Origin: Comamonadaceae bacterium
GTDB lineage: Bacteria; Pseudomonadota; Gammaproteobacteria; Burkholderiales; Burkholderiaceae_C
DNA length: 46,666 nucleotides
Assembly: GCA_947464995.1 (NCBI GenBank)
Contig: CANHZG010000002.1
Coordinates: 1-46,666 of the forward strand
Direction of reading: 5' to 3'
Program-made: the position numbers and the translations under genes
Part shown: positions 1 through 7,773 of the stretch, piece by piece
How the letters are laid out: each line of letters opens with the position of its first letter
How positions within the stretch are numbered: the stretch's first letter is position 1
The notes under the pieces: generated by a model
Told to the model about the DNA's origin: nothing
What the model saw: only the letters and a program-made list of their open reading frames with translations
Database searches by the model: none

Positions 1-23
1 CTTCATGGCACAAAGGACTGGCG

Positions 24-494
24 GTGGCACAAATCAAGGCGGGTTTTTCGGTCGATAACGAAAAGCTCAAACGCTTGGGGGTGGTAGACCCCCGTTCCAA
101 AAACAGCATGGCGCTGTTCAAGTCCGGCGCACTGACCAGTGACGAGCGGCTGTACCTCAGCCTGTGGGGCTCACCCTTGCTCAAAACGGTTTCTATGGAG
201 GCAAAACGAAAAATCGTTACGGCTGGATCGCCGATTGATGAAGCCTATTTCATTATCAGCGGCAGTTTGTTGGCCACGGCGGGTTCGGATATTTACCGAT
301 TGGGGCCGGGTAGCGTGGTCGGTCTGGCCGAGGGAATCGTCAACAAGCCCAGCGCCCTCACTGTGGTGACGGTGTCGCCAGTACAGGCGCACATTATTCC
401 GTTTCACAAAATTGACAACATCATTGCTTTGCTTCCCCTGGAGGTAAAAAGCATTTTGCTCACCATCATTAAAAGAACCTTGGCCTTGCCCTAA
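24..494 (+). CDS. Cyclic-nucleotide-binding-domain-like protein (first of operon)
   Basis: A 156-residue protein with one Crp-type cNMP-binding fold at about residues 48-140, seen as a beta-roll pattern (AGSPIDEAYFIISGSL, then YRLGPGSVVGLAEG). There is no helix-turn-helix or other output domain. The phosphate-binding cassette looks degenerate: the acidic residue survives in GLAEG, but the usual Arg-Ala pair is replaced by NKPSAL, so nucleotide binding is doubtful. The GTG at 24 is the first start in the track. The frame is open back to the window edge, so the true start may lie outside. It sits 7 bp before a second CNB gene and then a phosphodiesterase, so a role in cyclic nucleotide sensing is inferred from context. 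It could instead be a regulatory domain for an unlinked partner. Confidence 0.7.
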   Translation: MAQIKAGFSVDNEKLKRLGVVDPRSKNSMALFKSGALTSDERLYLSLWGSPLLKTVSMEAKRKIVTAGSPIDEAYFIISGSLLATAGSDIYRLGPGSVVGLAEGIVNKPSALTVVTVSPVQAHIIPFHKIDNIIALLPLEVKSILLTIIKRTLALP

Positions 495-501
495 AGGCCG
501 C

Positions 502-885
502 ATGGAGCGCGCAGTGAAAGAATTTGACGTTCAGACCTTCCCCGACGGAGAAATGATTTTCAAGGTGGGCGATGTGGCGAGCCACTTGTTTTTTATTCAG
601 TCGGGTGCGGTGGACTTGATTAGCGCGCAAGGCGTGGTGTTCGGCGAAGTTCCCAAAGGGCAATCGTTTGGCGAGGCGGCGATTTTGGCCGGTGGCATTC
701 GCGGCGCGTCCATACGCGCCAAGGGCGAGGTGGTTTGTACGCGGATAGAAGCCGACGTTGCGGCCCAACTGCTCAACGCGCATTCCCCCTTGCTGGTGAC
801 GATATTGGAAGCCTTGCTTTTGCAACAAAGCATGCAAAACAGCTTGCGTCACCCGCAGGATGTTCGGGTGATTGATGCACCCTGA
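502..885 (+). CDS. Stand-alone cyclic-nucleotide-binding domain protein
   Basis: A 127-residue protein that is essentially one CNB domain. It shows the family pattern GEMIFKVGDVASHLFFIQSG (glycine turn of the beta-roll) and a phosphate-binding cassette close to canonical, FGEAAILAGGIRGAS. That cassette keeps the Glu that contacts the ribose and the Arg that contacts the cyclic phosphate. No DNA-binding or catalytic domain follows, so it is probably a soluble cytoplasmic sensor or decoy. It starts 7 bp after the upstream CNB gene and overlaps the phosphodiesterase start by 11 bp, which suggests translational coupling. Cyclic nucleotide binding is inferred from the cassette; whether the ligand is cAMP or cGMP cannot be told. 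Confidence 0.75.
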   Translation: MERAVKEFDVQTFPDGEMIFKVGDVASHLFFIQSGAVDLISAQGVVFGEVPKGQSFGEAAILAGGIRGASIRAKGEVVCTRIEADVAAQLLNAHSPLLVTILEALLLQQSMQNSLRHPQDVRVIDAP

Positions 886-1711
886 GGCCGCCTACTTGCG
901 CCTTGCGCAAAACGATTGGCGCGGCTGCTTGGACGATTCTCTGGCCTGGGTTCGGTCTTCTTGGCACGGGGACTGGGTCGGATTGCCGCACTTGCTTGCG
1001 CGCTGTGCGGAATTCTTGGGGCTGCAAGCGTCTCCTATGCGCCCCACGAGCCAGGTGTTGCTAGATGTTGCCCTGGAGGTCGCAAATCGTGTCGAGCGGG
1101 ATGCTGCTTGGGCAGGGGCGGAGCCGGCCTACCACAACCGTCTGCACTTTGCCGATTCACTCACAGCAATCACCGTCCAAACCGCCATCGAGTCCGCGCA
1201 ATCGGGCATCGACGAGCCCGACTGGAAGGCAGCAATGCTGCTGCTTGCGGTAGCGCACGATTACCAGCATCCGGGCAAGGTCAATACCTATGCCAGCGAA
1301 TTGGAGCGATTGACCGTGGAGGCCCTCAAGCCCTTGTTGCACGGCCAACACGTGCCGCCAGAGTGGATTGAGCGCATTGAAACCCTTGTGTTGCGCACGG
1401 ATTTTGCGCTGGTGTCGCAAAACCACCAGCGCGTGCGGGGTGTGCCTTTCTCATGGTGTACCGACTGGGCGACCGTTATATTGAATGAGGCCGATACCTT
1501 GGCCAGTTCTTCCGAGCGATTCGGCCCGGCGCTTGGTGTGGCGCTGGCGGCAGAATGGCAAGCCATTGGTTTTCCCGCCTATGCCGTGGTGGCGACTGCG
1601 CAGGGTCGGCGCGGTTTTTTGGAGCACATTCGTTTTTCCAGCTGCAGCGCAGGTGTATTGGGTGCCCCGCAATGGGTTCAGCGCCAACTCGACGAGCTGG
1701 CCCGGGCGTAA
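875..1711 (+). CDS. Class I-type 3',5'-cyclic nucleotide phosphodiesterase (HD/PDEase family)
   Basis: A 278-residue protein predicted to hydrolyse cAMP and/or cGMP to the 5' monophosphate. The metal-site motifs of eukaryotic class I PDEs appear in the right order: YHNRLHFAD (residues 86-94; family YHNxxHAxD), AHDYQHPGKVN (127-137; family HDxDHPGxxN), LRTDFALVSQNH (family LATDMxxH) and NEADTLAS, which supplies the late metal-binding Asp. A C-terminal GFLEHI segment resembles the family's closing GFI motif. The track starts at a TTG (872), but the ATG at 875 is the better start. It overlaps the preceding CNB gene by 11 bp and ends 11 bp from the convergent sulfatase. Bacteria more usually use class II or class III (CpdA) enzymes, so this type is unusual. 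A different HD phosphohydrolase substrate remains possible. Confidence 0.78.
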   Translation: MHPEAAYLRLAQNDWRGCLDDSLAWVRSSWHGDWVGLPHLLARCAEFLGLQASPMRPTSQVLLDVALEVANRVERDAAWAGAEPAYHNRLHFADSLTAITVQTAIESAQSGIDEPDWKAAMLLLAVAHDYQHPGKVNTYASELERLTVEALKPLLHGQHVPPEWIERIETLVLRTDFALVSQNHQRVRGVPFSWCTDWATVILNEADTLASSSERFGPALGVALAAEWQAIGFPAYAVVATAQGRRGFLEHIRFSSCSAGVLGAPQWVQRQLDELARA

Positions 1712-1722
1712 CCGCCGCAGGC

Positions 1723-3519
1723 TTAAGGAACCAAAGCCCTGGTGCGTCGGCGCAAGCCAACAAAACCGGTCACCACCAAGGCTAGGGCTAGCAAAATCCA
1801 GGGCAGGGCGGTTTTCATTTTTGGCACTGCGTAGTGCCAAAACGCGTAACGGTGCGCAGTGTTTTCAAGTTCGAAGCCTTCAGGCACCGGCAGCACACCG
1901 TTGTCCTGGGCATACTTTGCGTAGTCTTCTGACATACGGTTGAAGCGCTCCAGTTGGATGTCTTTGAGGTCGCGCGTCTCTCCAGGGTCGACCGACAGGT
2001 CATACAAGTGCCATTGCCCATCGCCCAGGGGAGCAATATTTTTCACCAATTTGTAGTCCCCCTTGAACAGCGCGGCGCTGCCAGCGAGCTCGTAGCCCAA
2101 TGGCTCTTCGGGCCCGTAGACCCGGTCTGTGCGGCCCATTAGCAAAGGCAGCAGGCTGTGGCCCGTGGTGCGTTCCACTGGTTTTCCTTGGTAGGTGCCG
2201 CCGTGCGGCGCGACGCCTGCTGCGTCGAGCAAGGTGGGAACCAGGTCGTTTACGTGGGTCAGCGCGCCCGTCGTTTGGCCCTGCGCCATGCCCGGTAGGC
2301 CGGCAATGATGAGTGGAACGCGCAGACCGCCTTCGCTGGCAAAGTATTTGTAGCCGCTGAAAGGAGAGTTGGTGGCGCTGGCCCAACTCGGTCCGTTGGC
2401 GGAAAAAGTGCCTTTGGCGCCCAGGCCCTCACCGTGCGTCACGTAATTCATGGTGAGCCAGGCTTTGGACAGGGCAATTTTTAGCGGGTTGGCCGGATCG
2501 GACCCGTTGTCCGAGAGGAACACAAAAACGGTGTTCTCGTATTGACCGCTGGCTTTGAGGTGCGCCACCAAGCGGCCCACGTGGAAGTCCATGGCCTGCG
2601 CCATGCCCGCGTAAACCTCCATATGCTGCGCTTGTTCGCGTTGCTGTGCAGGGCTGAGTTGGCCCCAGTCCTGGGTGCTCCTCAAGTCGGCCAACGTGGT
2701 ACCGCTTGGTACCAGACCAAGCGCAGCAGCCCGGTCACGTCGCGCCTGGCGCAAAGCGGTCCAGCCGTCGGCGTACTTGCCGCGGTATTTGTCAATGAAC
2801 TCCCGGGGCGCTTGCAGCGGGATATGGTTGGCCTGAAACCCGATGTAGGCGAAAAATGGCTTTGCGTCTTTGGCGTCTGCGGCTAGGTAGTCCAGGGTTT
2901 TGTCGACAAAGAACTGGGACGAGTAGAAGTCTTTGGGCGGGCTGGCTTCCTGGTCCTGCTCAAACCAATAAGCCTTGTCGTAGAGCAGCATGTAGGTCCG
3001 GTTTTCCCAGTTGTCCGAGCCACTGTCCGCTTGAATAAATGACTTTTCAAAGCCCCGGCTCCCGGGCAACTCTCCAGGGTTCTTGCCCAGATGCCATTTA
3101 CCCGCGATGTAGGTGTGGTAGCCCTTGTCGCGCAGCATGGTGGCCAGGGTCACTACATTGTTATTGAGCACACCGCCATAGCCGGGCTTGCCTTCCTGCG
3201 ACGCGGGCGTGGTCTCTGGCATATTGCCCACACCGTTTCGGTGGCTGTCAACCCCGGTTAGCAGCATCGCTCGGGTGGGCGAGCAGGTCGCAGCAACGTG
3301 GAAATTGGAAAATTTTGCCCCGCGGTGGGCCAGCGCATCGAGGTTAGGGGTGGCAATTTCGCTGCCGAAGGCGCCTACGTCGGTGAAGCCCCAGTCGTCA
3401 GCGACTAACACGACGATGTTGGGTTGGCGCCGGTTGGTGCCGCTAGAACTGCTGTTGCAAACACTGCAAACCAAGCATGCGAGAAGAAGAACTCCGACGC
3501 GCGGAATATTGAAGGCCAT
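1723..3519 (-). CDS. Type I sulfatase (arylsulfatase family), exported and membrane-tailed
   Basis: A 598-residue protein of the alkaline-phosphatase-like superfamily that should hydrolyse sulfate esters in the periplasm. The N-terminus is a signal-like segment (VGVLLLACLVCSVC). PNIVVLVADDWGFTD gives the first metal-binding Asp pair. CSPTRAMLLTG is the sulfatase signature whose Cys is converted to formylglycine, and FLSDNGSD gives the second metal site. The C-terminus ends in a hydrophobic helix followed by Arg residues (ALPWILLALALVVTGFVGLRRR), which looks like a membrane anchor. No formylglycine-generating enzyme is in the window. The gene is convergent with the phosphodiesterase, with no room for a terminator between them. 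The substrate cannot be inferred. Confidence 0.9.
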   Translation of the reverse strand: MAFNIPRVGVLLLACLVCSVCNSSSSGTNRRQPNIVVLVADDWGFTDVGAFGSEIATPNLDALAHRGAKFSNFHVAATCSPTRAMLLTGVDSHRNGVGNMPETTPASQEGKPGYGGVLNNNVVTLATMLRDKGYHTYIAGKWHLGKNPGELPGSRGFEKSFIQADSGSDNWENRTYMLLYDKAYWFEQDQEASPPKDFYSSQFFVDKTLDYLAADAKDAKPFFAYIGFQANHIPLQAPREFIDKYRGKYADGWTALRQARRDRAAALGLVPSGTTLADLRSTQDWGQLSPAQQREQAQHMEVYAGMAQAMDFHVGRLVAHLKASGQYENTVFVFLSDNGSDPANPLKIALSKAWLTMNYVTHGEGLGAKGTFSANGPSWASATNSPFSGYKYFASEGGLRVPLIIAGLPGMAQGQTTGALTHVNDLVPTLLDAAGVAPHGGTYQGKPVERTTGHSLLPLLMGRTDRVYGPEEPLGYELAGSAALFKGDYKLVKNIAPLGDGQWHLYDLSVDPGETRDLKDIQLERFNRMSEDYAKYAQDNGVLPVPEGFELENTAHRYAFWHYAVPKMKTALPWILLALALVVTGFVGLRRRTRALVP

Positions 3520-3616
3520 AGGCCGCCATTATTCCTGCATATCGCTGCACCCATTGGGTGCATTACGGCTTTGTCATATTCGCGCCGCCACGTGGCCGGC
3601 AGCGCACACCCGCGTC

Positions 3617-4000
3617 TCAGAGCATGCGGTCTTTGGCTAAGAAATAGGTGCGCGCATAGGCCACCAACTGGCCGTCCGTTGGGTGGTCCACGGTTTCCAC
3701 GCCGACCACCCGGTCGGCCGTTTTTGGGTCGTGGGCATGGATATGTTTCAGCAGCGCCAGCTTGGCCTGGGCTGGGCCGACGATGAGGATTTCTTGTGCA
3801 CCCTGCAAGGCCTCTACGACGGAGTGGTAATAGTCCTTGTCTTCCGGTGCGCGTCCGCTACCCAGAGTTCCCTTGCGGCTGTGCAGCTTGCGGTGGGCAA
3901 GCGTGGGGTGGATGACCGACTTTTCGACGTCGTCTGGGCTGATGTGCATGACATGGGCTTCCGTGTGGTCGATCCAGACCAGAGCATGGTAATGAGACAA
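3617..4000 (-). CDS. Small eRF1-domain-like 'translational machinery' protein
   Basis: A 127-residue soluble protein beginning SHYHALVWIDHTEAHVMH. Its second half (EILIVGPAQAKLALLKHI, then VVGVETVDHPTDGQLVAYAR) resembles the third domain of eRF1/archaeal release factors, a group often annotated as translational machinery protein in Burkholderiales. The actual role is unknown. The start is a TTG (4000-3998) with a strong Shine-Dalgarno (TAGGAG) six bases upstream. No ATG lies between that site and the conserved N-terminus, so TTG is well supported. It is divergent from the carbonic anhydrase, and an FNR-like site lies in the shared 211-bp gap. The call rests on overall resemblance, not on catalytic residues. 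Confidence 0.65.
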   Translation of the reverse strand: MSHYHALVWIDHTEAHVMHISPDDVEKSVIHPTLAHRKLHSRKGTLGSGRAPEDKDYYHSVVEALQGAQEILIVGPAQAKLALLKHIHAHDPKTADRVVGVETVDHPTDGQLVAYARTYFLAKDRML

Positions 4001-4163
4001 AGCGGGCTCCTAAGAAAACGAGATGGATGGCAATAGCATTCATCATGCGCTCGCATCGGGCCGTCGAGGGCCTTGTTGCGTCCGAGCAAAGCGTTCATTC
4101 GCCTTGTCCTGATACAGGTCAATAGGCGCGCTCGTGGGGCTGGCGCGGCCAATCGGACCGGAC

Positions 4164-4177
4164 TTGATTTTGGTCAA
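4164..4177. promoter_or_regulatory. FNR/ANR-like box
   Basis: TTGATTTTGGTCAA matches the FNR-family consensus TTGAT-N4-ATCAA with one mismatch. Its centre lies about 41 bp before the carbonic anhydrase ATG, and TAGACT at 4200-4205 could act as a -10. It could also serve the divergent eRF1-like gene. The site is read by eye only; regulation is inferred. Confidence 0.45.
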
Positions 4178-4211
4178 GCCCGGCATATGGATGCGCCCCT
4201 AGACTGGCTCC

Positions 4212-4910
4212 ATGAGTTCAAGCTTTCGCTGCCTGGTTCGGCTTTTTTGTGTTTGGGGCGCTTGCGCTTTTTTTGTGTCGACCTATGCCGCTGGCCTTGG
4301 CCTTTGCACCAGTGGGACGCGGCAATCGCCCATCGACATCACTGGCGCAGTGCGCCAAAACCTCCCCCCGCTGCAATTCGCCTACCGCCCAGAACCCTTG
4401 AAAATTGCCAATGACGGACACACCGTGCGGGTCCGGTTTGGTTTGGGGTCGGAGTTGCATATTGCAAATACGGTCTACCGCCTCCAACAGTTTCACTTTC
4501 ATACCCCAGGGGGCGACCGCATCGGGGGTGAAGAGTTTCCCATGGTGGCGCACCTGCTGCACAAAAGCCCGTCCGGTCAATTGCTTGCGCTGGCCGTACT
4601 GTTTCGCCTTGGCGCCCAGAACCCCACTCTGGACAAGCTGCTGCCCCGCCTGCCCGTCGATGTGGATGGTGACCATGTGGACTCTGACGTAAGTGTCGAT
4701 GCCAGCGCCCTCTTGCCACCCACCCACGGGTACTACCGCTACCTGGGTTCATTGACGGCACCGCCTTGCACCGAGGGCGTGCAATGGATTGTGATGAAAA
4801 CAGCCACCACGCTGTCCGCCGCCCAACTGGCCCAGTACAAAGCCCGGTTTGCCGACAACTCACGCGCCGTACAAGCCATCAACCATCGTACGGTTTATGA
4901 AAGTCCTTAA
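4212..4910 (+). CDS. Exported alpha-type carbonic anhydrase with altered active site
   Basis: A 232-residue protein with a signal peptide (about residues 1-27) and an alpha carbonic anhydrase fold. It shows CTSGTRQSPIDI, the zinc-ligand segment QFHFH followed by AHLLH, NDGHTVRVRF (proton-shuttle His position) and LTAPPCTEGVQW (Thr199 region and disulfide Cys). All three zinc His are present. However, the second-shell Glu106 region reads PGGDRI instead of PSEN/SEH, and Glu117 is Val (FPMVAHLLH where the family has FPMEAH). The usual N-terminal WxYxG...W segment before the first Cys is also missing. Normal CO2 hydration is therefore doubtful and it may be a carbonic anhydrase-related protein. 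No Shine-Dalgarno precedes the ATG. A beta-propeller gene follows after 28 bp. Confidence 0.85.
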   Translation: MSSSFRCLVRLFCVWGACAFFVSTYAAGLGLCTSGTRQSPIDITGAVRQNLPPLQFAYRPEPLKIANDGHTVRVRFGLGSELHIANTVYRLQQFHFHTPGGDRIGGEEFPMVAHLLHKSPSGQLLALAVLFRLGAQNPTLDKLLPRLPVDVDGDHVDSDVSVDASALLPPTHGYYRYLGSLTAPPCTEGVQWIVMKTATTLSAAQLAQYKARFADNSRAVQAINHRTVYESP

Positions 4911-4938
4911 CGCCACATGTTCAGTGAATGCCTCAACT

Positions 4939-6114
4939 ATGAAAACTGATTCCCGGTGTCTCTTCTGGCTACGGCCTTGGCTGCTTTGCGCGTGTGTTGG
5001 TGTTGGAATGGTTGGCCCGCTGGGGGCAGAAACTTCACAAAAACCGTCCAAAACGACCAAAACGGCAGGCGACGGTGGCGTTGAAGTGGTGGTGACGCAG
5101 GATATGACCGGTGCGGGTCAAGCCTCCAGCGGTGAGATGCTGCCGCCGATACCGCCAGTCACGGGGGACCGCAAGCACCCGGTCGCGTCTTGGGGCAAGC
5201 CCTTGCCCTACCCGATTCTGGTTGCAGACCGTCGCAACAACCGGTTGATCGAAATTGCCCCCAACAAAAAAATCCTGTGGGAGTTTGGCTCACCCAGCTT
5301 GAAACTGTACCGTGGCAACGAGGACGTCAACTTCTCGCCCGATGGTCGGCAGCTGGCCGTGAGCGAGGAAGACAATTTTGATATCCACATCATTGACTTT
5401 GAATCACGCCAAATTACCTGGACTTACGGGGTTCCTGATCGCAAGGGCAGCGCAAACGGACTGCTGAATTATCCGGACGACGCGCACATCCTGGCCGATG
5501 GCAAGTTCCTGATTGCCGACATTCGCAATTGCCGGGTGCTCATCATCGACCCCAAGGACAACCGCATCGTGACCCAGTGGGGCACGCCGGGGAAATGCCG
5601 TCACGACCCCCCCACGCTGTTGGGCTACCCCAACGGGGCTACGCCCATGGACAATGGCGATATCCTGGTCTCCGAGATCGTGGACGCCAAAATCTCGCGC
5701 ATCACGCGTGCAGGCAAGGTGGTTTGGAGCGTCTCGGCGCCCAACATCCGCTACCCCTCGGATGCGTTTCCCACAGTGGACGGCAAGCAGGTCATCGTCG
5801 CAGACTTCTCCAAGCCGGGCCGGGTGGTTATTTTTGATCCGGCGACGCGAAAAATCAGTTGGGAATATTTCGTCAAGGACGGTCCGGGCAGTTTGGACCA
5901 CTGCTCTATCGCCCGCGAGCTGCCCGACACGGGCGATATCTTGGTGGTTGATGACCTCAATGACCGCGTGGTGGTCATTGACCGACAGACCAAACAAATC
6001 ATCTGGCAGTACGGCGAAAAGGGTAAAAAAGGATTCACCCCAGGCCTGCTGCATTATCCCGACGGCGTCGATATCGATGTATTTAGAGACTGGAAAGCGG
6101 CGCCCCGCAAATAG
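4939..6114 (+). CDS. Exported beta-propeller (NHL/PQQ-like repeat) protein
   Basis: A 391-residue protein with an N-terminal signal segment (PWLLCACVGVGMVGPLGAE), a short Lys/Thr-rich linker, then repeated propeller blades. Recurrent units pair an aromatic strand ending (ILWEFGSP, ITWTYGVP, VTQWGTPG, VVWSVSAP, ISWEYFV, IIWQYGEKG) with an ILVADRRNNR/FLIADIRNCR/ILVVDDLNDR-type strand. About six blades can be counted. This resembles NHL, PQQ-like and arylsulfotransferase-like propellers, but no catalytic His set is evident, so a binding or scaffold role in the periplasm is the cautious call. The track starts at 4849; the ATG at 4939 is chosen because the signal peptide begins there and it clears the carbonic anhydrase stop by 28 bp. 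It is probably co-transcribed with that gene. Confidence 0.75.
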   Translation: MKTDSRCLFWLRPWLLCACVGVGMVGPLGAETSQKPSKTTKTAGDGGVEVVVTQDMTGAGQASSGEMLPPIPPVTGDRKHPVASWGKPLPYPILVADRRNNRLIEIAPNKKILWEFGSPSLKLYRGNEDVNFSPDGRQLAVSEEDNFDIHIIDFESRQITWTYGVPDRKGSANGLLNYPDDAHILADGKFLIADIRNCRVLIIDPKDNRIVTQWGTPGKCRHDPPTLLGYPNGATPMDNGDILVSEIVDAKISRITRAGKVVWSVSAPNIRYPSDAFPTVDGKQVIVADFSKPGRVVIFDPATRKISWEYFVKDGPGSLDHCSIARELPDTGDILVVDDLNDRVVVIDRQTKQIIWQYGEKGKKGFTPGLLHYPDGVDIDVFRDWKAAPRK

Positions 6115-6136
6115 TGTGGCCCCCAGCCGGTGCCGC

Positions 6137-7585
6137 TTACTGGAGTCGTTGGCGGTGACGGGCCATTTGCAGGCGCACCTGCTCGGGCGCAGTGCCACCT
6201 AGGGTGTTGCGGGCATTGAGCGAGCCCGACAGGCTTAGGCACACAAACACATCCTGCCCAATTCCCGCATGGAACTGGCGCAAGGTTTGCAGGGGTAATT
6301 CGGACAAATCCTGGCCCAGGGCCTGCGCCGCTTTGACGGCGTGGGCCACCACTTCGTGGGCATCGCGAAAGGGAAGGCCTTTTTTCACCAGGTAGTCAGC
6401 CAGGTCGGTGGCCGTGGCGTAGCCTTTTTGTACCGCAGCCTGCATGGCGTCGGCATTGACGGTGATGCCACCTTCCTTTTTCCCGGTGGCGGCATTCCAT
6501 TGGCCCCCCACCATCTCGCTGAAAATTCTGAGGGTGTCCTTGAGCGTGTCAACGGTGTCAAACAGGGGCTCTTTATCCTCTTGGTTGTCTTTGTTGTAGG
6601 CCAGTGGCTGCGCTTTCATGAGGGTGATGAGACCCACCAAGTGGCCTACCACGCGCCCGGTTTTGCCGCGTGCGAGCTCCGGCACGTCGGGGTTTTTTTT
6701 CTGCGGCATGATGGAGCTGCCGGTGGTAAAGCGGTCAGCGATGCGGATAAAACCGAAGTTTTGGCTCATCCACAAAATGAGCTCTTCGCTCAAACGGCTG
6801 ATGTGGACCATGCAAATGCTCGCTGCGGCCGTGAATTCAATGGCAAAGTCACGGTCGCTTACGGCGTCCAGGCTGTTTTGGCACACGGCTGGGTGGCCGT
6901 CTTGATCAACCATGCCCAGGCTGCGCGCAACGCGCTCGCGGTCCAGCGGGTAGGTAGTACCCGCCAGTGCGGCGGAACCTAGCGGCAGGCGGTTGACGCG
7001 TTTGCGCACATCGCCCATGCGCTCGGCGTCGCGGGCAAACATTTCCACATAGGCCAGCAGGTGGTGGGCAAAGCTGACCGGCTGGGCCACTTGCAAATGG
7101 GTAAAACCCGGCAGGATGGTTTCGGTATGGGGCTCTGCTACGTCAAGCAGGGACTTTTGCAAGTCGGTTAGTAGCTCGATGATGAGGTCCATCTCGCCGC
7201 GCAACCAAAGGCGCACATCGGTGGCCACCTGGTCGTTGCGGCTGCGCCCGGTGTGCAAGCGCTTGCCCGCGTCGCCCACCAGTTGGGTGAGCCGCGCCTC
7301 GATGTTGAGGTGCACGTCCTCCAGATCAAGCTTCCATTCAAACGCGCCTGCAGTGATGTCGCTTTGGATTTGCGCCATTCCACGGGTAATGGACGCATGG
7401 TCGTCTGCGCTGATGATGCCCTGGTGGCAAAGCATTTCCGCATGCGCCAGGCTTGCGGTGATGTCGGCCTGCCACAGCCGCTTGTCAAAAAACACGCTGG
7501 CCGTGTAGCGCTTGACCAACTCGCTCATTGGTTCAGAAAAAAGCGCCGACCAGGCCTGGGATTTTTTGTCGAGTGGGTTTGTCAT
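6137..7585 (-). CDS. argH: Argininosuccinate lyase
   Basis: A 482-residue cytoplasmic enzyme catalysing the last step of arginine synthesis, argininosuccinate to arginine plus fumarate. It has the fumarase/aspartase superfamily signature [12 protein letters not shown] with the mobile-loop catalytic Ser. It also has the N-terminal [15 protein letters not shown] and [16 protein letters not shown] segments typical of ArgH, and [14 protein letters not shown] with the catalytic His region. Length is close to the family's usual 460-480, with a slightly extended N-terminus ([13 protein letters not shown]). It is divergent from hemC across 188 bp. That gap holds a small CCCCT-GCA-AGGGG hairpin but no promoter I can place with confidence. 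It converges on the propeller gene with a 22-bp gap. Confidence 0.97.
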   Translation of the reverse strand: MTNPLDKKSQAWSALFSEPMSELVKRYTASVFFDKRLWQADITASLAHAEMLCHQGIISADDHASITRGMAQIQSDITAGAFEWKLDLEDVHLNIEARLTQLVGDAGKRLHTGRSRNDQVATDVRLWLRGEMDLIIELLTDLQKSLLDVAEPHTETILPGFTHLQVAQPVSFAHHLLAYVEMFARDAERMGDVRKRVNRLPLGSAALAGTTYPLDRERVARSLGMVDQDGHPAVCQNSLDAVSDRDFAIEFTAAASICMVHISRLSEELILWMSQNFGFIRIADRFTTGSSIMPQKKNPDVPELARGKTGRVVGHLVGLITLMKAQPLAYNKDNQEDKEPLFDTVDTLKDTLRIFSEMVGGQWNAATGKKEGGITVNADAMQAAVQKGYATATDLADYLVKKGLPFRDAHEVVAHAVKAAQALGQDLSELPLQTLRQFHAGIGQDVFVCLSLSGSLNARNTLGGTAPEQVRLQMARHRQRLQ

Positions 7586-7773
7586 GGCCCGATTTTATCG
7601 GTCCCACGGCGCGGCAGGCCTTTGGGCGCAGCCGCTGCTTATGGTGGGCACCCCTGCAAGGGGCCGTGGTGAAGCGAACTCAATAGCTGGCACCTGCCCC
7701 TTGGTGGTGGCGCGCCATGCTAGCATTCCCAAAGGCGTCAGGCCCCCCTACTAATTACCAATAGGTTACGACT

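Noticed and set aside
4849-4938. Upstream start for the propeller protein
   Set aside because: It would overlap the carbonic anhydrase and bury the signal peptide; the ATG at 4939 fits export.
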